This document shows positions 27,001-47,806 of a DNA stretch of 64,000 nucleotides, in pieces. The stretch comes from Glandiceps talaboti. Lineage: Eukaryota; Hemichordata; Enteropneusta; Spengelidae. The translations under genes were made by a program, and so were the position numbers. The stretch is from positions 12,861,001 through 12,925,000 of the forward strand of contig NC_135558.1 of the NCBI RefSeq assembly GCF_964340395.1. The letters run 5' to 3'. Within the stretch, counting starts at the first letter, position 1; every line of letters starts with the position of its first letter. The notes below the pieces were generated by a model that had not been told where the DNA came from, did no database searches, and was given only the letters and a program-made list of their open reading frames with translations.

Positions 27001-28815
27001 TTGTGTGTTATTTTTATGGTGTCTATCTCAACATGAAACCTTGTGAGCAGGCTCACTGATTTTGATAGTTCGTTTAACAGCTTTGACAAACTTCTCCAAA
27101 AAGAACTTTTATATTTATATATTTGTGTACACCGACTTCGTAAATGGGGGGGGGGGGGAGAGGGGGGCGGCTCTCTACACTCCAATGACACACTGTGTCA
27201 ACCCAGATAAATAGTGTATATTTTGTAAAGTGTTTAATAGTGTGTATTATGTTTATACTATTTTTTTTTACTGTGACTCAAATCGAAAGTAAATGGTGTA
27301 TCTTGTAATATTCTTTGTTATTGTTTCATACAATGGCCGGAATAACACGTGACCACGCAGACGAAGTAATACGTTACATTTCTCTCTTTTCTTTGTTCGT
27401 TAAAAGATGTATTTCTATATTGGGAACGAGGCTTATATTCTCTTCAGTAACTGGTACGTCAGCAGCACTGATGGTAAGTCTACAACTCTCGTCTCGTCTT
27501 CAGATACAACTCACGTCTCCTAGTCTCGTATGTCATCGGTGCCACCACAATATTTACATAAAGTCTATCTCATTCCTGATTGGTAAAAAAACACCACTTT
27601 TATGAGCTGACATGCTATCGTTTATTTTGAATAATATTTTAACTTCTGACCATATGGAGAGACATCTTTTTTTAAAAGAATTTTTTTCTTTAAGCAATGG
27701 TTGGATCTTGCTTCGTTGTCGCCATCTGTTCTATGTTATACGAAGGACTGAAACAGTGTCGGGAATATTTGAAAGAACGAACTAGAAGACTTGAAAATTC
27801 AGTTAAAACAAAAGGAGTGGGGAACATGAGTATGGCAGAATATGCTACAAAATCAAAGAAATCAAGGTAATACAGCCGGTTTGAAGTTACCATTCATCGG
27901 CTCTGTTTGTCTAACCACGCAGAATGAATGAATATAGTTTCTTTTGTTTTGTCTAAATGAAATGAACTTACATGCCTATGCAGACACATTCAGACGTCGA
28001 AATATTGGCGCCAACATGCCTACGTCTAGCTACAGTATGTTTAAATGGTTTCATAATATGTAGCAAAAAGTAGCAAAAATGTAGCAACAAGTTGCAATTT
28101 TTTTTTCTTAGAGTAGAATATACAATTTCTTATTATTTTCTGCATGGTTATATCAAACAGGGCCGTACGGTTGACCGGTAACTTGAAATGTGCAGTAATT
28201 GAAGGTATTGGGACAGTAGAAATGGGAGATATCAAGTTGTGTTTCTAAAAAAAAGGCATAAACGAGGGACATCTAGAACGATTTATGATTACAAAATTTA
28301 AGTAAACAAATAACGTAATCAAACAATTTATGCATGGTGACGTCTCGGCATATGACGACGAAGCGACAAGTGCATGACGGTAGCTATTACTTGTATTACC
28401 CAGTTTATATACAACTATTGGCATCAAACCGTAGACGAAAGGAACCTGTTACAAACAGGGACAATAACTGATAATTGGATTAATAACACTGGGCTGAGCA
28501 TGTTGGAAGTACAGAGATTTGTATTACATTCCATCATTTAATAATAACAGCTGTATGACCTCTTTACATTACATAATGTTCACAAATAAATTTCCAGTTC
28601 CCCTGGTATTTCATGTACACATAAAGAGGCCACAAAACTGATCTTATCAAACCATGGTGTGTTATACAAGTCTCTGCTGTTCCAACATGCTTGTGCCAAG
28701 TGTTATTAAACCAATCCAATCCAATTCAGTTGTTTACTTTCCCTGTTTGTAATTACAGGTTACATTCGTCCATGGTCTGATGTCAGCAGTTGTAGAAATC
28801 ACAGTGTTTTGCTAT

Positions 28816-28902
<87 letters not shown>

Positions 28903-28963
28903 TTCATTCATTCATTCATTCATTCATTCATTCATTCATTCATTCATTCATTCATTCATTCAT

Positions 28964-28994
<31 letters not shown>

Positions 28995-29418
28995 TTTTTG
29001 GGGGGGTGTTGGGTTACAAACATATTCTTGGTCTATGTTGTTTCACAATGTTTTCTCAAGTAGAAGACCACAGTAATATAGTTTTATTCATTATCCAAAT
29101 CCAAACTAGTACACATTTCTCATCCATATCATGATATAGCACTTTAACACTGTTATATTGTTCTCATCAGTTTATTTGGTATATCTCTTTTATATATTTA
29201 TACACAGGTCAGCCGTAGGTCGTATTTTCAGTTGCAACCATTTTCTACAGACTGTCTTACATTTTGTGCAAGTCACTATAAGTTATGGCTTAATGTTGGT
29301 TACCATGACATTCAACTTATGGCTTTTTATGTCCGTTGTGCTGGGACTAACACTTGGTTATTTCTTGTTTGCATCGAAGAGATCGTTCGTTGATGATGCC
29401 AATGACCACTGCCATTGA
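24018..29418 (+). CDS. SLC31A1: CTR-B: SLC31/CTR copper transporter with signal peptide and His-rich ectodomain
   Basis: Five exons: 24018-24098, 26140-26424, 27407-27473, 27695-27866 and 29208-29418 (816 nt, 271 aa). Intron phases are 0, 0, 1 and 2. Exon 1 is a signal peptide (KSLLMVCFLYIGTTTAQ). Exon 2 encodes 95 residues rich in His, Thr and Asp (e.g. HHHNHGTTKHHHDD), ending with Met clusters (MSTDMSHGDHGDMSGGHSMA), the usual copper-capture motifs. MYFYIGNEAYILFSNW leads into TM1 (MVGSCFVVAICSMLYEGLK). TM2 has M231-LVT-M235, TM3 has G248-LTL-G252, and the tail ends D-H269-C270-H271, the conserved CTR1 terminus. Likely role: Cu(I) uptake. Signals: an AATAAA at 29500-29505, about 80 bases past the stop. 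Unlike human CTR1, it has a cleavable leader and a much longer ectodomain. Confidence 0.92.
24099..26139 (+). other. intron 1 of CTR-B
   Basis: AT-rich. No element or exon was recognised. Near 25380-25600 the phrase tgtcacttg(c/t)aga recurs in loose repeats (tgtgactgtcac, tcactcgtgattgttacttgcagacg, tcacttgtgattgtcacttgcagacg). The poly-C tract at 26028-26041 lies just before exon 2. Confidence 0.5.
26679..27134. mobile_element. fold-back MITE in intron 2 of CTR-B, family 3
   Basis: Left arm landmarks: ggtgtacac, aactattaaaatcaatgag, gagatagacaccaaaaa, caacatcac-type blocks and ctctttatttagttaatgatat. The right arm holds their reverse complements, ending with gtgtacacc near 27133. Arms are about 150 bp, diverged. 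No coding capacity. Confidence 0.78.
28075..28200 (+). repeat. unclassified interspersed repeat R2, copy 1
   Basis: gtagcaacaagttgcaat, gtagaatataca, ttttctgc, ggttatatcaaacag and ggtaacttgaaa appear in the same order as in copies at 33595-33695 and 50325-50440. It lies in the last intron of CTR-B. Confidence 0.6.
28422..28782. mobile_element. MITE family 1 copy b, in intron 4 of CTR-B
   Basis: The left end is catcaaaccgtagacgaa, then aacctgttacaaacaggga, and the right end reads back as catcagaccatggacgaa, then aacctgtaattacaaacagg. Internal arms contain aattggatt, aataacact and agcatgttggaa. The core includes ataaagaggccac, matching copy a. The arms are about 110-120 bp. Confidence 0.82.
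28814..28996. repeat. (TTTA)n / (TTCA)n microsatellite
   Basis: attt units, then an attc block (about 28902-28962), then attt again. Located in intron 4 of CTR-B, about 210 bases before exon 5. Confidence 0.95.
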
Positions 29419-30532
29419 GTGTATAAACGGTGACGTAATACCAAGAAAACAGACATGTTGTGATGATTCAAATTTGAAATGTATGATTTGTGAACACAAA
29501 ATAAAGATGAAACTACTAGTTGTACACTTGCCACTAGAAGAACAGTACATGTTTTATTAATGACAATGTAATGTTTCATCGTCGTAAAACCACAGCCCCT
29601 TTTACGGTACCGGCCAAGACTTGATATTTCGCAGTGTCGCGGAAGAAATATCAGCTCTCATTTGGGAGAATGTAATGTCTGTACTTAGAGGTATTCAGCA
29701 AATACATCTTTTGTATAACAATATCGAGGTCATTTCAACGCATTCGTTGGATGGAAATGGCCGCAAGCAAGCAAGACTTTCTTTTTCCTCTGACGGAATG
29801 TGAAATTTCTTTGCCGTAAATGAGGACGGTGGTTACGACAGTGCTTTGCATTAGATTTGTGCCCCTGCACTTTGATTACACTGGTTTTATTTGCAAATTG
29901 CAACTCCGCACATTATGGGGAACTAAAACCCAACGTGCCATACTCCCATATGCATTTAAACTCATGGGCGTAATATTCAGGGTTGGTAAACACATGTTTT
30001 GATCATTATTTTTCAAACGAATGAACTTTATACATTATAATTTAAATTTGTATGATCATGTTGGTTGATTGTTAATCTACATACAATATACAATGTATGT
30101 AGATACAGTTACACATGCACTCTGCTCTGGGTGGTGTTGGGACGGGGGGGGGAGAGGTGGGGTAGGGTAGGGTAGGGTAGGGTAGGGAATCTGTGAAGGT
30201 CATTCCAGATAATGTTGTATGATTGTTTAGTGTTGTAGCAGTACACCCCACTCAGTATGTGTGATTATCACCGCAATCCTATGCACCAATAACCTTTGAT
30301 ATTTTCTTCATCGATGTTACGTTTACAAGGACGCTGACACTCAATGTAGTTCATCATAGTCACGTGATACCCCCGTATGATCGTCCATATATGTGGTTCT
30401 TTAGGGCATGACTCGATTCAATGTTCATTCGCAATCAACCTAACAAATTGCGCTAAAGGTCAAAGTCATCCAACGTGTACACCTTATGGGAGTCCAGCAC
30501 TGACAGAAACCTTTAGCGACGCAGAGAGTGAC
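29419..30532. other. CTR-B 3' UTR and spacer to CTR-C
   Basis: Contains the CTR-B AATAAA at 29500, a G-rich tract at 30140-30187 (next entry) and the presumptive CTR-C promoter. No further gene was seen. Confidence 0.55.
30140..30187 (+). repeat. (GGGTA)n G-rich tract with quadruplex potential
   Basis: A g-run, then gaggtgggg and six gggta units. Several GGG runs separated by two bases meet the usual G-quadruplex pattern. It lies about 350 bases upstream of the CTR-C start. Confidence 0.75.
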
Positions 30533-38222
<7,690 letters not shown>

Positions 38223-40260
38223 TAAAGAACGTCAACCAATCACCATCGATTACAAACATGACGTTGGCACCCCCACCCACCCACACCAATCAAATTAGAG
38301 CACTAACCTAACTTTTTTTTCAACCGAATTTCTCTAAGCACTAAACGACAACAAAATGGGAACGGTTTTTGAAAATCTGTGTTGACACCAAAATCTTGTA
38401 GATATGAGTATGCTTAGCATTTTCCTTGTAATTTTCGAGAAAGATATAGTTCATCGAAATTTTACCATATTATCAGCCTTATAAATTTCAATGTCATTTT
38501 TTTTACCATGCCACTTTTTTGTAAATTGGAAATGGCGATCCTTCATGATTGCGTGAATCCAAGTTTCATTCATCATTACTGTTTATCATTTGTTCTTTAT
38601 CGTAATTCTCAACTCTTCGCTATTTTTTCTCAGGGTATGACCGTGTGTAACAAAATCTCATTCACCGAAAAGGTAATACGTGTATTTGGAATTTATATTT
38701 GAAACATTATTTGTGAAAACATCAAATAGATATAACACTATTACAGAGAAAACCCTTGATGAATGGCAAATAATATATCTCAGTGTGTGTGCTATCAGTT
38801 TAACATAAAAAACAACATGTTTGATAAACTGAGCGCTTTCGACTACAAATAATTACATCTCAGTATTCGGTCATTTTAGCTTTGATTATTTTTGTTCTTT
38901 CAAAGTGACAAGTTTGATTGACATATTTAAAAAAAATAAAATATTGACACAATTACAGTCAGTCTTCTTTTGTTTGTTGAAACCTGGTTTCTGTATCAGT
39001 ATATTCGTGAAAAAATGAATCATGGAACTTCAATATATAGCGTAGACCATCAGAGCGCCATGAACGGTTGTTCTACATCGTCTATCGTTTTTAAAAATCT
39101 TTTTTCTCTAAGACACCGCTGATGGCGTAATTCTGCACGAGCTTGGTAAGTCACTTTGATGGCAAGTTAAACAAGACAGTATGTGTGTAAATATTTACAC
39201 AAAATGTATTGTATCAAGTATGATCGGGAGCGTTTGATACTACCGGCCACAGTTAGTAAAATAACACAATGGACATGCAGGCGAAAGAGAACTGTACAGA
39301 CAGTGCAGAGAGTAACCGTTACAAATTGGTGTCATTCATTATTTAATCAAGAGATCTAGATACATCGTCATCTTTCAAAACAGAATGCAAACAAAGCGAA
39401 AATGTAATGCCAAAACTTTCACACCGTCGGTTGTCCATAAGCAAGCGTATATATGTACAAGTATACACATTTCAGAATTTGTTTGCATTAAACTCTTAGC
39501 CTCGATAAAGAACTAAGATTTCTTAAATGATCATGAATGCTCGGCTCTATCTAAAGATGAATTGGTTATCACATGTAAATCTCTGCTGTGACCTCATAAA
39601 CATGAACATCGTACCTTGGTTTCCAAAAATTGACCTTTCAATACCTTATTTACGAAATTTAAACTATGACTTTTTTATAATAATTTGTCGATAAAATCTT
39701 AGAGTGGTGATTATGAATCGACGATCTCCCTTTTCAAATCAAATGATAAAGACTTAAGGTCGACACCAGGAAAGGGTCTGATGAACGATATACAAAAAGT
39801 AATAACAAATCAAAATAGAATTTTACACACCGACAGAAGGCGTGACTTCAAATTACACTTCACCCACTATAAATAATAGTACTTGGTTTCTGAAGCTCTT
39901 GGAATGTGAACTTTGTAGCATGCCTTTCGGTATAATTCAGCATCTTCCACTTTGCAGTCACTTGTTATAACATATGCAGCAAACAAAGAAGTTCCTTCAC
40001 CGCTCTTAAATATCCACACGTCTTTCCATCCATATGTTAGAGTTGCAGTTTGTGGTTGTAATTTTTGTCCACCAGGGTACATATGTACCCATTACCCACC
40101 CAAGTACCCCCATAGTACAACTTGAAAATATTGTAAAGTATATCGCAGTTGTTTCAGTGAAAAAACCTGCAAGTTATACGATATTACATATGTATAGTAG
40201 TTTTATACAACTAGTATGTCTATATTTTGGAGGATACCAGAAATCTCCATCTCAGAGTTT
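38223..40260. other. convergent spacer between CTR-C and CTR-D
   Basis: Contains a possible CTR-C polyadenylation signal (38935) and the small minus-strand ORF at 39867-40082. Otherwise AT-rich with nothing recognised. Confidence 0.5.
39867..40082 (-). CDS. small ORF with coding-like composition, unknown
   Basis: A 71-codon frame that starts MYPGGQKLQPQTATLTYGW, continues through FKSGEGTSLF and ends ASETKYYYL. Its amino-acid mix is normal and not repeat-driven, unlike most open frames nearby. An in-frame stop lies four codons upstream of the ATG and no clear acceptor precedes it. It may be a pseudo-exon, a lost terminal exon or a short gene. It lies just beyond the 3' end of CTR-D on the same strand. 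Function unknown. Confidence 0.3.
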   Translation of the reverse strand: MYPGGQKLQPQTATLTYGWKDVWIFKSGEGTSLFAAYVITSDCKVEDAELYRKACYKVHIPRASETKYYYL

Positions 40261-40527
40261 TTATTCTACATTGGCGAGCATTGTGTAGTTCCTCCACGCA
40301 AAAAGAAAATGGCCGAAAACAAGACCAATCAGAACGGCGAGGGCGAGCCAAGCGTTATACGTCATAAAAATTAACATAAGTGAATATGCCAGGGCCATCT
40401 GAAGAAGATGAAGTGCTGTCTGGATTAGATGAAAACCACTGCACATTGTGATGTGTTTGTCAGGCCTGGTGGGATAAAAAGACACAGTAATGTATAATGG
40501 AATAAGTGTTTTATTTGGCATGAATAC

Positions 40528-40599
<72 letters not shown>

Positions 40600-40761
40600 C
40601 GTGTGCGCGCGTGTGTGTATGTGTGAGTGCACACGCAAGCACGCATACACGTACGTACGTACGTACGTACGTACGTGCGTGCGTGTGGATGTATGTATGT
40701 ATGACTGTATGACTATATCTATGTATGTATGTATGTATGTATGTATGTATGTATGTATGTA

Positions 40762-40796
<35 letters not shown>

Positions 40797-41228
40797 ATGT
40801 ATGTATGTATGTATGTATGTATGTATGTATGTATGTATGTATGTATGTATGTATGTATGTATGTATGTATACTTGGATGGATGGATAGATATATTTTTGT
40901 GTGCTTGTAGGGAACTGTATACATGTGTCCATACACGTAGTTTATAGTAATGGATAAGAAGCTATCTAAAGTTCGTATTTTTTACAACGTGTTGTAATCC
41001 ATGTGTCATTCCTAATATTAAATGACTTACTTGTCACCTTTCTTCAATATTGCTTGATTTTCAGATGGAATAACTTCAGCTTCAGATTTCTTTTTTGGAC
41101 TTTGTATGTATTTCAAGAGTAACCAGTGACGCAGTACTTTCAATCCTTCGTAAAAAAACGCCATGAAGAACACCATAAAACATGACAGGGCCAGTTCTGG
41201 AGATGAAAATAGTAAACGCCAATTGTAT

Positions 41229-41276
<48 letters not shown>

Positions 41277-41301
41277 TGAATGAATGAACGAACGAATGAT
41301 C

Positions 41302-41334
<33 letters not shown>

Positions 41335-44300
41335 ATTGATTGATTGATTCGTTCGTTCGTTCGTTCGTTTGTTAGTCCACCCGGCCGCCCACCTTTCCAT
41401 CCGTCCATCCATCCAGCATCTATTTAGACCTTTCATTACATGACAAACAGTTTGTTTCGAACCCTATCATAAATGTGAAGGCTATTCCAGGAAACAGATG
41501 TATTTTCATAAACTTTGGGTTCTGGAGATTGATTTCATGATTTAACATAGTAGCCAAGAAACACCAAATTGAAAATCTTTTTTTTTTCACCTCTTTTGTT
41601 CTTTCAGTGGTATACAGTTGCTTCGTGGATCTTAGCAGACATGAATATGTATTAGTAGAACAATGCATATTCATGACTATTTATCCCAAGGAAATAAGCA
41701 CTTGGGAGTGTTTCTTGGCAACCGAGCGAAAATTCTGTGATGTGAAATCATGAAATGACTCTCCAATATATTTTGGCCAACATAACAGTGAGCTATTTTG
41801 ATGAACAGAAAGTACATGTAAGTGACTTTTTATACATAAGTACCCCAGCTGATACTATGATTATTATGAGGAAGTCAAATAAAAATGTCTAGGGCGTTAC
41901 ACTTACGTGAAGCATTTGTCACGTGCCATCTACTGAACAGGATTGTGACGTCAGCATTGAAATGAAAGTACATCTGGAATAGAAATGAAAATGTAACAAT
42001 AAAATATTGATTGGCAAAGTGATATGTTGACCATTTCACCCATTAAGTTTGCAATTAAATGAACAGAAATAGCCGCTACAGAAAGGCTGATAAAACGCTG
42101 CATGTACAGTCGGAACGCAGGTACGCGATTTGACCGTTAAATGCACTTGCGCAGGTTTTTCGCGCATGTTTACTACAGTCACAAGATGGCCTGGACCGGG
42201 GTCAGACCGGTGAGTACTATCACTTTAGCATCCGTCCGTATTTGAGACATCCTGCATTTGTCATGTTTGTGTACTTGCTACATTTTTACATCGATAAATT
42301 CTCATTGGTGTTATGTAGATATTTTGTAAATCTAGGTCGATCTTGATGTTTTGAATGCAATCCTACGAAAAGTTTTGTCGCCATTTACGCAAATCAAATC
42401 CGTAATTATCGGGTCGATATTTTGCGTTAACAAATGCGTCCTAAAAACAACTATGACATGCCATATATCCGGGTATACTTTTGGGTTGTTTGTTATGCAA
42501 TTTGTGAAATTTCGCTTTGGTTCACGACCTTTCCAATGGTTTACAGTGATTTGGAAATTCCGTGTTGAAAGTGTGAGATGACCCGGCATGTGGAGATGCA
42601 CAGTGTAAAACGAAATCGTTCGATTATCGAATTTTCAATTTAATCATTAGAGAAATTGTATATTGTTCATCATATTTTTAATTTTGCTGTTTCTGCCTAT
42701 AAACAAGACCGTCACACATCGAATGTGATGCAAGTTCTCCTATTTATAAATTTTAGTGGCATTTGCTAACCACAACAATATTGTTACTGTGTATCATGTG
42801 TTGGAATGATTTCCCGCTAAAATTATCCATTATCAGTAATTTCCCCGCCATTTCCGATCATCGATTAATTTCCATCTTTAGCGATTATGTAACAATGATG
42901 TTGACTCTCAGGGGTAACAACATAGTTGTAAAATCTGACATGTCTCCATCTTTTTTTTTTTTCCTAGAATAATGGTCAATGATTCGATTTCACATTTACT
43001 AACATGCCACTTCATTAAAGTGTGTGGCCCAAACTTTAGTATAGTATCACATGGTATCAGTGATGTTTTATAAAGGGTTATGACTGATATGACACACTGC
43101 TGTTGATCATCTATGGAGAACAATAGGTATTGTTATATTTTAACTTGTCCACATTCTCTGGTTTAATTTATTTACTCACTTGACTGATATTGATTAACTT
43201 TATTTACGATGATTTTTCAAACTTAAATGGGAATTGATTTACAGTATTAAAACAGAAGAATCTATTATGAGTGATTAATAGTTTCAATCATTATACTTTT
43301 TCATATCTAGTTTTTGTTTTTCATTTTTTTTCAATGTTATTTCCTACTTAAAGCAAGCATTTTACATTTTGAATTTTACCAAAATATTAATCCATGATTG
43401 TGATGCACCTAATATCTGTGTTGGATTTACTGTCATTGCGTGTATGAGGTATTCGGATTTAGGGGTAGCTACAGGTACAGTACCGGTAGTAACAATGTAA
43501 GAAACACTTGTAATTTTAGTTTCCCCAAGGTAAAACTTTTGAGAATGGCATTTAATGCCATAAAATGAAATATATTTTAATATGCAATTTTAATACTGTT
43601 GTGTTACTTGTTAAGGTATCCTGTATGGACTTATCAAATTATAAGGTTTTCGGTTTAGAGAGAGCCACATCCAGCCCTCTGGCTTATGGGACATGAAGTA
43701 CATGTATATAAAATAAATAAACTAAAGATCACATATGTCTTAGTTGTAAATGGTGTTATTCCCTGCAATTTAAGGCCTCATGTAGAAAGTAGTATCAGTG
43801 GAAAATTTTGGATTCAGTAGTGCCACAAAACGGTTATATGGATAGAACCTAGATTAACATCGTAGAGAAGGTAGCGAGTTAAATTGTTTACACCTGGAAC
43901 CAAGTGAAATGGAATGGTGTAAAAGTTATTGTTGTAAAATAGTAAATTATTTAAGGCAGAAGTTCTATTTGTTTCCACAAGCAAATACAGACAGAAACTA
44001 AAATGATTATCATGTATCATCCCATGGCATGTAGATTCAGACTATTGAAATGTAGTATGCAGGAAACCCATAGACTGAATCATTTAAACATAGCATACCT
44101 AGAAATTCTACATGTCTAAATCAGTATATGTAAGACCTAATAAAAAAATTGTGTGGTTCCAGTTACACTAAATTTTAGAATAGGTGGGGTAGGTAGACAT
44201 TTTATTTTTATTTTATTATATATTTTTTTCTGTGCGAGTGTCTAGTTCAGGTTTTCCATTGTTTTCAAAATTGTCTGTGTTGTTTATTTCTTCCTATTAG

Positions 44301-47300
44301 ATGTAAAGCTATTACAGATTGGAAGAGCATTTTTGGAATGTCTTTTTAAGTTGATGCAGTTTCCGCACCCACCATTTCTCATCAGACTTCACAGTTTTTG
44401 CGATTTTATTATTTTTTTCTCTAATACATAAAAAAAAAATTTAGTTTAGGGTCGGGTAATCAGAACCAAACAATTATTTTTTTAGGCCTAATGAGGTGTC
44501 GGAGTCTGAGATGTTGCTTTACTGTAAATGTAATTATAAACATCAATTAGTAGTTCAGTGTCAACATGTTAAAATTATAGTTATTACTTTTTGCTGTATT
44601 CGTAGTATGTTTAAACTAGTGATACTGCCAATGTTCCGCATAAAATTGGAAGCCACTTTGAGTTGTAAGTCTCGGGGGTTAAATGACTTTTGTGTGTGAC
44701 ATTATAAAATTGAGAAATTCAAGTAAACAATTTGATTGAATGTAGTGTTTATAAAACAACTTGTTCTGTGAAATAGAGGTCATGAAATATCTTATTAAAT
44801 ACTAGACAGTAGATTATCATCTCCGAAAAACTCTTAGACTATGAAATCTTACAAATAATGTTTGTGTAGGTGACTGTTTTGAGTTTACTTGGCCAAGAAT
44901 TATTGTGAACATGATGAGACATTTATTGTGGGTTTTTCTATACTGCAGATGTTGACTCTACCATCATGTAAGAAGTACATGTCATGGGACAGCTATGAAG
45001 GAGAATGGACATAAGACTCACATCATGGTTTAATTTAGCTGATCAACATATCTACTTCTAAAAGAGACGTGAAATGGGCAGACATGGTACTTTCAGATCT
45101 GATTGTACTGATGGAAGTTCCATTTTGAATGGTGCTAGCTCTACAAGAAATCCCATTCTGTAATCACCGAATCATTCTTGGATTTTGACTGTCCTAGTAG
45201 TATAGATGTAATCAGCCTGGTATTAGTTACTGTACTTAGCCTTGTATTGTAGGTTAGCTAGGTGTTGTGGCTGTAGTTATCCATGTGAAGCTATTTTCTT
45301 ACCCAGATTTCACTACCACCTAGTGGAGCCATATCAACCATCCTGTGATACTATTCCTAGGATATTGGTATACCTTGACAAAACTATCATATAAACACTG
45401 AAGAAGATACATTTAGCTGGATTTTAAGATCTGCTAACCTGTATATGTTTGTCAGGAAAGAACCTTATTGTTAGAATGTTTTTTCTGTGTACTAACTTTG
45501 ACAAGACTCCTTGATTCCAGCTCAGTACCAACGTAGAACAACACATTTATTTTCATATTCATGAAGTAAAATGGGCACAGGTAGACACTGTTACTCTGCA
45601 GCTATTGGCAAGTTACGGATGGAATTTTGACAATCAAAAATTAGTACATGTATGGGATAATTAAGGAAGAAAATATTAATTATATTGTTGCAAATGAAAG
45701 ATGAATAACAAGGGGTCTTACTATATTCAGTTCAGGTGTATACACAGAATACATGTACAAGACTAAAGACTATCAGGAGAGATGCAGAAAACTGTTAATA
45801 GACCAGATATGATTGTGAAAGTGTATGTGATATTGATGAGGTAGATAATGATGATATTTGTATGAGATGGTGAGGAACTGAATAAGTGCAATGTTAGTGC
45901 AGATCATATGTATATTAGCAATTGGAATTCTGATGAAGGAAGGAATAGAGTTGCCTAGAAAGTGCATATTTTGATTTGTAGTGGTTGCTGTTGTGCAAGA
46001 GTTTGTGATAAAATTACATGTTATAACATTTTGTAGTTTCTTAAATATTATGACATCCTGAATTGTAGATGAATAATAAGAGTGATACCACTCAAAGGGT
46101 AATAATTTAGTGACACTTCAATTTTTAGAAGGGAGAGATTTAACTAACACATAAATTAATGCATATTACATTTTCCTGAAATCTTTAGACATTGAATCCA
46201 TATTATTTGCAATCTGTTACTTTATGTTCTATGGAAGTAGAAGAAATGAAAATAAATATGTCCTAAAATATGTATATATTTACTAAAGCATGTTTTTCAA
46301 AAACATTGCATTATGGAGCAATATTCAAAGTAGAGATGTGTACATATATGACCATAATTTCTAAATGTATGGGATTTAATAAAGTTGTTTATATTTTTTT
46401 AAAATGTGTATTTTGTATATTATATTGACAAAGAATGCTTAGATACACCATCCTATTCCAACTACAAATTATAAACATGCACACAAATAATTTTGTGCAT
46501 ATACTTCACCCCAATTTTCCCCTACCTAGAAGTAATTCTTGTGTGCATTGGAGTGTAATATTGAATAAATCAAATAGTATGTGCTATTTCAATTAGTATT
46601 GCCCACAAAACTTGTGGTATGAAAAGAGAAGATTGAGCAACTATAAATAAATGGTAATAAAAGTCGCCCACAATGATGTAAAGAGAGAAAGGAAGTGAAT
46701 ATCTGAACAAGCAACGACTGTTGAAGAACCCAGGGAGAACCATAACAAACACTAAAGGTCATCGTTGGGGGCGCTTTCAGGTCAAATATCGCCCGTTTAG
46801 GTCGAATATTTAGCAGTCTTTACGTAGCCCCAATTGCTATCGATTAACACTTTCGTCCTAAACAGTGACATTACTAAACAAGTACATGGTTTGAAAGAGG
46901 GCCTCTCCGATATGAAGTCAATACGAAATTTGTTTTTGGACGCGAGAGTTTAACAATTACAATATCATGCTGAATACGTAATGAGTTAACACTGTCGGCA
47001 ACCACGGTACTTTGTCGTCGGATTATCATTTTCACTCCGCATGAAACATGCGAAATCATATATTAATACATGTATAAGTTCACAATTTATCGAATCATAC
47101 CCTTTATTCATGTGAAAAGTAATACATTTTGATTATTTTGTGAGAAATTCCATAATACGGGGTCACGCGCAAATTCAAATTTTAATGCGTGTAGACCCCC
47201 CGCGAAGTTTAATAGGCTCCTATTGTTCTCCGCGACCTGCGTTCCGACTGGTAGTATCACCCATGATATATATATCTTGGATAAACTGACATAATACAGA

Positions 47301-47760
47301 ATAGATATCGATGTGGATGTGAAACTATTTAGTTTATCAACTTCATGTATACATACATACATACATACATACATACATACATACATACATACATACATAC
47401 ATACATACATACATACATACATACATACATACATACATACATACATACATACATACATACATACATACATACATACATACAAACATACATACATACACAC
47501 ATACATACATACATACATACAAACATACATACATACACACATACATACATACATACATACATGTATACATACATACATACATACACACACAGAAGAGTAC
47601 ATACGCACGTACGAAACTGACACACACACACACAACACACACACACACACATACATACATACATACATACATACATACATACATACATGTATGCATGCAT
47701 ACATACATACACACACAGAAGAGTACATACGCACGTACGAAACTACACACACACACACAC

Positions 47761-47806
<46 letters not shown>

